From Nocardia brasiliensis (lineage in GTDB: Bacteria; Actinomycetota; Actinomycetes; Mycobacteriales; Mycobacteriaceae): a stretch of 64,000 nt of DNA. Position numbers and translations under genes: made by a program. Positions 60,951-64,000 of the stretch are shown here, one piece after another. The notes beneath the pieces were generated by a model. That model searched no databases. It saw only the letters and a program-made list of their open reading frames with translations, and was not told the origin of the DNA. The stretch is taken from the NCBI RefSeq assembly GCF_011801125.1, contig NZ_CP046171.1, forward strand, positions 2,108,001 to 2,172,000. The letters are read 5' to 3'. Every line of letters starts with the position of its first letter. The first letter of the stretch is position 1.

Positions 60951-62885
60951 GTGGCCGGACGACTCCCTGATCGCGATATCGCGGCGATACGTGACCATGT
61001 CCGGATCGAAGACATCGTGGGCGAGTACGTCGCGTTGAAGCGCGCGGGCGCCGACTCCATGAAGGGGTTGTGCCCGTTCCACGACGAGAAGTCGCCGTCG
61101 TTCCACGTCCGACCGAATCACGGCCTGTTCCACTGCTTCGGCTGCGGCGAGGGCGGTGACGTCTTCGCCTTCCTGCAGAAGATCGAGCACGTCGGCTTCG
61201 TCGAAGCGGTCGAGCAGCTGGCCGACCGGGTCAATTACCAGATCAATTACGAGGGCGGCGGCACCTCGGTGCAGCGCGATCGCGGCACCCGCTCCCGGCT
61301 GGTCGCGGCCAACGCCGCCGCGCACGAGTACTACATGGCCCAGCTGCGCGAGCCGGAGGCCGAGACCGCGCGCAAGTTCCTCACCGACCGCAATTTCGAT
61401 GCCGCCGCCGCGCAGCATTTCGGCTGCGGTTACGCCCCCGCGGGCTGGGACACGCTCACAAAGCATCTGCTGCGCAAGGGTTTCGAGTTCAAGGAGCTGG
61501 AGGCCGCCGGACTGTCCAGGCAGGGCCAGCGCGGGCCGATCGACCGATTCCACCGGCGGCTGCTCTGGCCGATCCGCAATCTCGGTGGCGACGTCATCGG
61601 GTTCGGCGCGCGCAAGCTCTTCGACGACGACACCATGCCGGGTAAATACATAAACACCCCGGAAACCATCCTGTACAAGAAGTCTCAGGTGCTGTTCGGC
61701 CTCGATCTGGCCAAGCGTGAGATCGCCAAGGGGCATCAGGCCGTGGTCGTCGAGGGCTACACCGACGTGATGGCCATGCACCTGGCCGGCGTGAAGACCG
61801 CCGTCGCCTCCTGCGGTACCGCCTTCGGCGACGAGCATCTCGCACTGCTGCGCAGGCTGCTGCTCGACGACAACTTCTGGCGCGGCGAGATCATCTACAC
61901 CTTCGACGGCGACGCGGCGGGCCAGGCGGCCGCGCTGAAAGCCTTTGCGGGCGACCAGAAGCTGGCGGGCCAGACCTACATCGCGGTCGCGCCCGACGGC
62001 CAGGACCCGTGCGAGCTGCGTCAGCATTCCGGCGACGGCGCCGTGCGCGACCTGGTGGCACGGCGAACCCCGTTGTATGAGTTCGTGGTTCGCGGCCTAC
62101 TCGCCGACCACAATCTGGACACCGCCGAAGGGCAGGTCGAGGCGCTGCGCCGAGCCATCCCGGTGGTCGCGCAGATCAAGGACAACGCGCTGCGCAAGGC
62201 GTACGCCACGAAGCTGGCCGGCTGGGTCGGCTGGGACGACATCCAGACCGTGGTCCGCCGGGTCGGCGACGAAGCCAAGCGCCATCGCACCGGCGGCGCG
62301 CGTCCCGCCGCCGGTGGCCGCGCGGCCCCCGCACCCGCGCCGCAGGCCGAGGTGGTCGCCGAGCATCCGGCGGCCCGGCCGAAGCCGAACGACCCGACCC
62401 TGCTGCCGCAGCGTCAGGCGCTCGCCGCGGCGCTGCAGTATCCGGCCATGGCGGGCTCGGGGTTCGACGCGCTGGAAACCGACGCGTTCACCCACCCCGC
62501 CTACGTGGCGATCCGTCAGTTGATCACCGAGGCGGGCGGCACCGCGGCCGGGCTCGGCGGTGCGGAATGGCTCAACGCGGTCGCCGACCGCACCGACGAC
62601 CTCACCATGCGCGCGTTGCTCTCCGAGCTCGCCAGCGAGCCACTACCGGTGAAGAACGAGGCCGGTATTCCGCGCTTCGTCGCCGGCGTGCTCGCGCGCA
62701 CCCAGGAGGCGTGGGTCGGCCGTCAGATCGCCGAGCTGAAATCGAAACTGCAGCGGGTGTCCTCCACCGAACAGCCCGACGCCTACATGGCCCTGTTCGG
62801 TGACCTCGTGGCCTTGGAGCAGTACCGCAAGAGCCTGCTCACCCAGGCGATGGGCAACCACGACGATTTCGCCACCGGCGCCTAG
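60951..62885 (+). CDS. dnaG: DNA primase DnaG
   Basis: A 644-aa primase. CHC2 zinc domain (GLCPFHDEKSPSFHV, then LFHCFGCGEGGD), a TOPRIM catalytic domain (VVVEGYTDVMAMHLAGVKTA, then FDGDAAGQAA), and a C-terminal helicase-interaction domain after a Pro/Ala-rich linker (residues 455-480). It makes RNA primers for replication with DnaB. GTG start at 60951. Confidence 0.97.
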   Translation: MAGRLPDRDIAAIRDHVRIEDIVGEYVALKRAGADSMKGLCPFHDEKSPSFHVRPNHGLFHCFGCGEGGDVFAFLQKIEHVGFVEAVEQLADRVNYQINYEGGGTSVQRDRGTRSRLVAANAAAHEYYMAQLREPEAETARKFLTDRNFDAAAAQHFGCGYAPAGWDTLTKHLLRKGFEFKELEAAGLSRQGQRGPIDRFHRRLLWPIRNLGGDVIGFGARKLFDDDTMPGKYINTPETILYKKSQVLFGLDLAKREIAKGHQAVVVEGYTDVMAMHLAGVKTAVASCGTAFGDEHLALLRRLLLDDNFWRGEIIYTFDGDAAGQAAALKAFAGDQKLAGQTYIAVAPDGQDPCELRQHSGDGAVRDLVARRTPLYEFVVRGLLADHNLDTAEGQVEALRRAIPVVAQIKDNALRKAYATKLAGWVGWDDIQTVVRRVGDEAKRHRTGGARPAAGGRAAPAPAPQAEVVAEHPAARPKPNDPTLLPQRQALAAALQYPAMAGSGFDALETDAFTHPAYVAIRQLITEAGGTAAGLGGAEWLNAVADRTDDLTMRALLSELASEPLPVKNEAGIPRFVAGVLARTQEAWVGRQIAELKSKLQRVSSTEQPDAYMALFGDLVALEQYRKSLLTQAMGNHDDFATGA

Positions 62886-62942
62886 GTTCTGCCTCGAAGG
62901 CCGGCCAGAGACGCCGGATGGGACCTAGGGCCGCTCGCGCCC

Positions 62943-63188
62943 TCAGCGGCGCAGCTGATCCTGCGGGACCAGCACGGTGGTGCGCTCGTCCAGGGGCTCC
63001 ATGGGTTCCAGCTTCGGGCGGGTGCTCAGCTTGTCGGAGAGCCGCTGCCTGCCCACCAGCACGAGCTTGCGGGTCACCGGGCTCTCGGTCAGCGCACGGG
63101 TCGCGGCGCTGATCTGCTCGTAGCGAGCCCGCCCGGCCTTGCTGCCGAGTACATACCCGGCCGCCACGCCGATGATCAACCGCAGCAT
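62943..63188 (-). CDS. Small membrane-anchored protein
   Basis: An 81-aa protein starting at ATG 63188 after GGGAGGAGCACATC. One N-terminal hydrophobic, glycine-containing helix (LRLIIGVAAGYVLGSKAGRA) resembles the YtxH-type anchor; the rest is a polar helix and an acidic tail (MEPLDERTTVLVPQDQLRR). M. tuberculosis has a small unknown protein, Rv2342, in the same position after dnaG. The frame continues upstream, but without ribosome-binding site. Confidence 0.72.
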   Translation of the reverse strand: MLRLIIGVAAGYVLGSKAGRARYEQISAATRALTESPVTRKLVLVGRQRLSDKLSTRPKLEPMEPLDERTTVLVPQDQLRR

Positions 63189-63342
63189 CTCGATGTGCTC
63201 CTCCCAGTTGCCTGTTCGCGGGTCTATCCTGCCCGACGCCGGACAGGCCTGTCGATCCGGATAGGCTCCCGTGTTTCCCGTACGTGGGCCGGAATTCGTC
63301 ATCCGATCTCGAAACCGGCAGGTACCAGCGAGAATAGCTCGA

Positions 63343-64000
63343 ATGACCGCCCTCGCGCTGACCGCCGAGCGACGCACCGAACTCGCGGCGCTGCTGTCCG
63401 ACGAACAACGACTTCGTGCGGAGTACCCCCAGGTCGCGGCCTATCTGACGACCGCGCCGATGCTCGCAGGCACCGCGGACTCGGCCGCCGACGCGGCATT
63501 CGACCTGCGCCTCGTGCATTTCATGACCGGTGGTGCGTCGGACAATCCGTACTGGGACATCGTCGGGCCGTCGGTGCGGGGCCGGGTGGTGAACGGGGGC
63601 GCGACGTCCGGGAGCGCCCGGCTCGGCTACGCACAGACGATCCTCCAGTCGGCCTTCGCCTACGCCGTGCCATCACCCGAAACACTGCGCTGGACAACGA
63701 AGTTCACGGCGGGGCGGCGCGTCACCGAACTGGGTGCCGGCCGCGGCTACTGGGCACGGCAGCTGGCACTGCTCGGCGTCGAGGTCGCCGCGTTCGACGT
63801 GGCACCGCCCGATCTCGCCGGGAACGTGTCGTTTCCGGGCGCGGCGGGGCAGCGGGACGTCTTTCATCCGGTCGCGGATATCTCCGCGTACGCGCCGGAT
63901 CCGGACAGCGTGCTGCTGCTCTGCTGGCCGCCCGGCTGGGGCGATCCCATGGCGTCCACGGCCCTGCGCGACTTCGCGGACGCCGGGGGAGACCGTCTGG
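63343..64000 (+). CDS. SAM-dependent methyltransferase-like protein, truncated by window end
   Basis: An open frame from ATG 63343 runs off the right edge (219 codons visible). After a helical N-terminal region (TAERRTELAALLSDEQRLRA) and a middle with FMTGGASDNPYWDIVGP, a Rossmann motif I appears: VTELGAGRGYWARQLALLG, followed by VEVAAFDVAPPD (motif II) and VLLLCWPPGWG. This suits a class I methyltransferase-like fold, of a subgroup with GYWA after the glycine loop. The C-terminus is not seen. Divergent from the small membrane protein gene. Confidence 0.75.
   Translation, partial: MTALALTAERRTELAALLSDEQRLRAEYPQVAAYLTTAPMLAGTADSAADAAFDLRLVHFMTGGASDNPYWDIVGPSVRGRVVNGGATSGSARLGYAQTILQSAFAYAVPSPETLRWTTKFTAGRRVTELGAGRGYWARQLALLGVEVAAFDVAPPDLAGNVSFPGAAGQRDVFHPVADISAYAPDPDSVLLLCWPPGWGDPMASTALRDFADAGGDRL

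Overview
The window is high-GC actinobacterial DNA and most likely comes from Nocardia or a close mycolic-acid relative. This rests on the type VII secretion (ESX) accessory genes (EspG, PPE-like, EspC-like, YbaB/EspL-like), the expansion of DUF3558 lipoproteins, and a housekeeping backbone whose gene order matches my memory of the Mycobacterium tuberculosis Rv2388c-Rv2342 interval: hemW ... hrcA-dnaJ2-rsmE ... phoH-ybeY-CorC-like-cda-like-era ... amidase ... recO-uppS ... zur-smtB-glyS ... TPM protein, dgt-dnaG. I could run no database search.

Layout. 1-6400: a SnoaL-like protein, hemW, a small unknown gene, a histidine phosphatase, an XRE/TPR-type regulator and an EamA transporter. 6457-16187: the most unusual region. 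Reading on the minus strand it holds a DUF5753-type XRE regulator followed by a roughly 1.43-kb unit repeated in tandem. Each unit has a DUF3558 lipoprotein, a PE-like helical partner of about 158 aa, and the first 43 codons of a PPE-like gene. The array ends in the only full PPE-like gene and then espG. There are five lipoprotein genes, four intact PE-like genes, three PPE stubs and one scrambled unit carrying an IS5-type transposase remnant. Promoter, 5' UTR and signal-peptide sequences are nearly identical between copies, while the mature lipoproteins differ. 16499-21624: DUF4254 protein, a larger DUF3558-like lipoprotein, a broken DUF6301-like gene, and an EspL/EspC/WXG100-like trio with a proline-rich membrane protein.

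21975-32773 is mostly housekeeping: heat-shock control (hrcA, dnaJ), rRNA methylation and maturation (rsmE, ybeY, era) and PhoH, with a YnfM-like exporter and its divergent LysR gene between them. 32783-38400 has secreted hydrolases (GH25 lysozyme, phospholipase A2), an amidase, and an alpha/beta-hydrolase with its TetR regulator and a clear 10+1+10 palindrome. 38536-44476 has recO, uppS, a YbjN-like protein and an ABC exporter with its own two-component system. 44509-51250 has a TetR-regulated membrane protein, a large lipoprotein, the zinc regulators smtB and zur, and glyS. 51311-64000 has tenA, a PapA-like acyltransferase split by a 15-bp minisatellite, a sulfite-oxidase-fold membrane protein, a MerR regulator, a TPM protein, an MBL hydrolase, a DUF218 protein, dgt, dnaG and a methyltransferase running off the end.

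No rRNA, tRNA, CRISPR array or intact insertion sequence was recognised. Start codons were chosen by ribosome-binding site and family N-terminus, and many are GTG or TTG.
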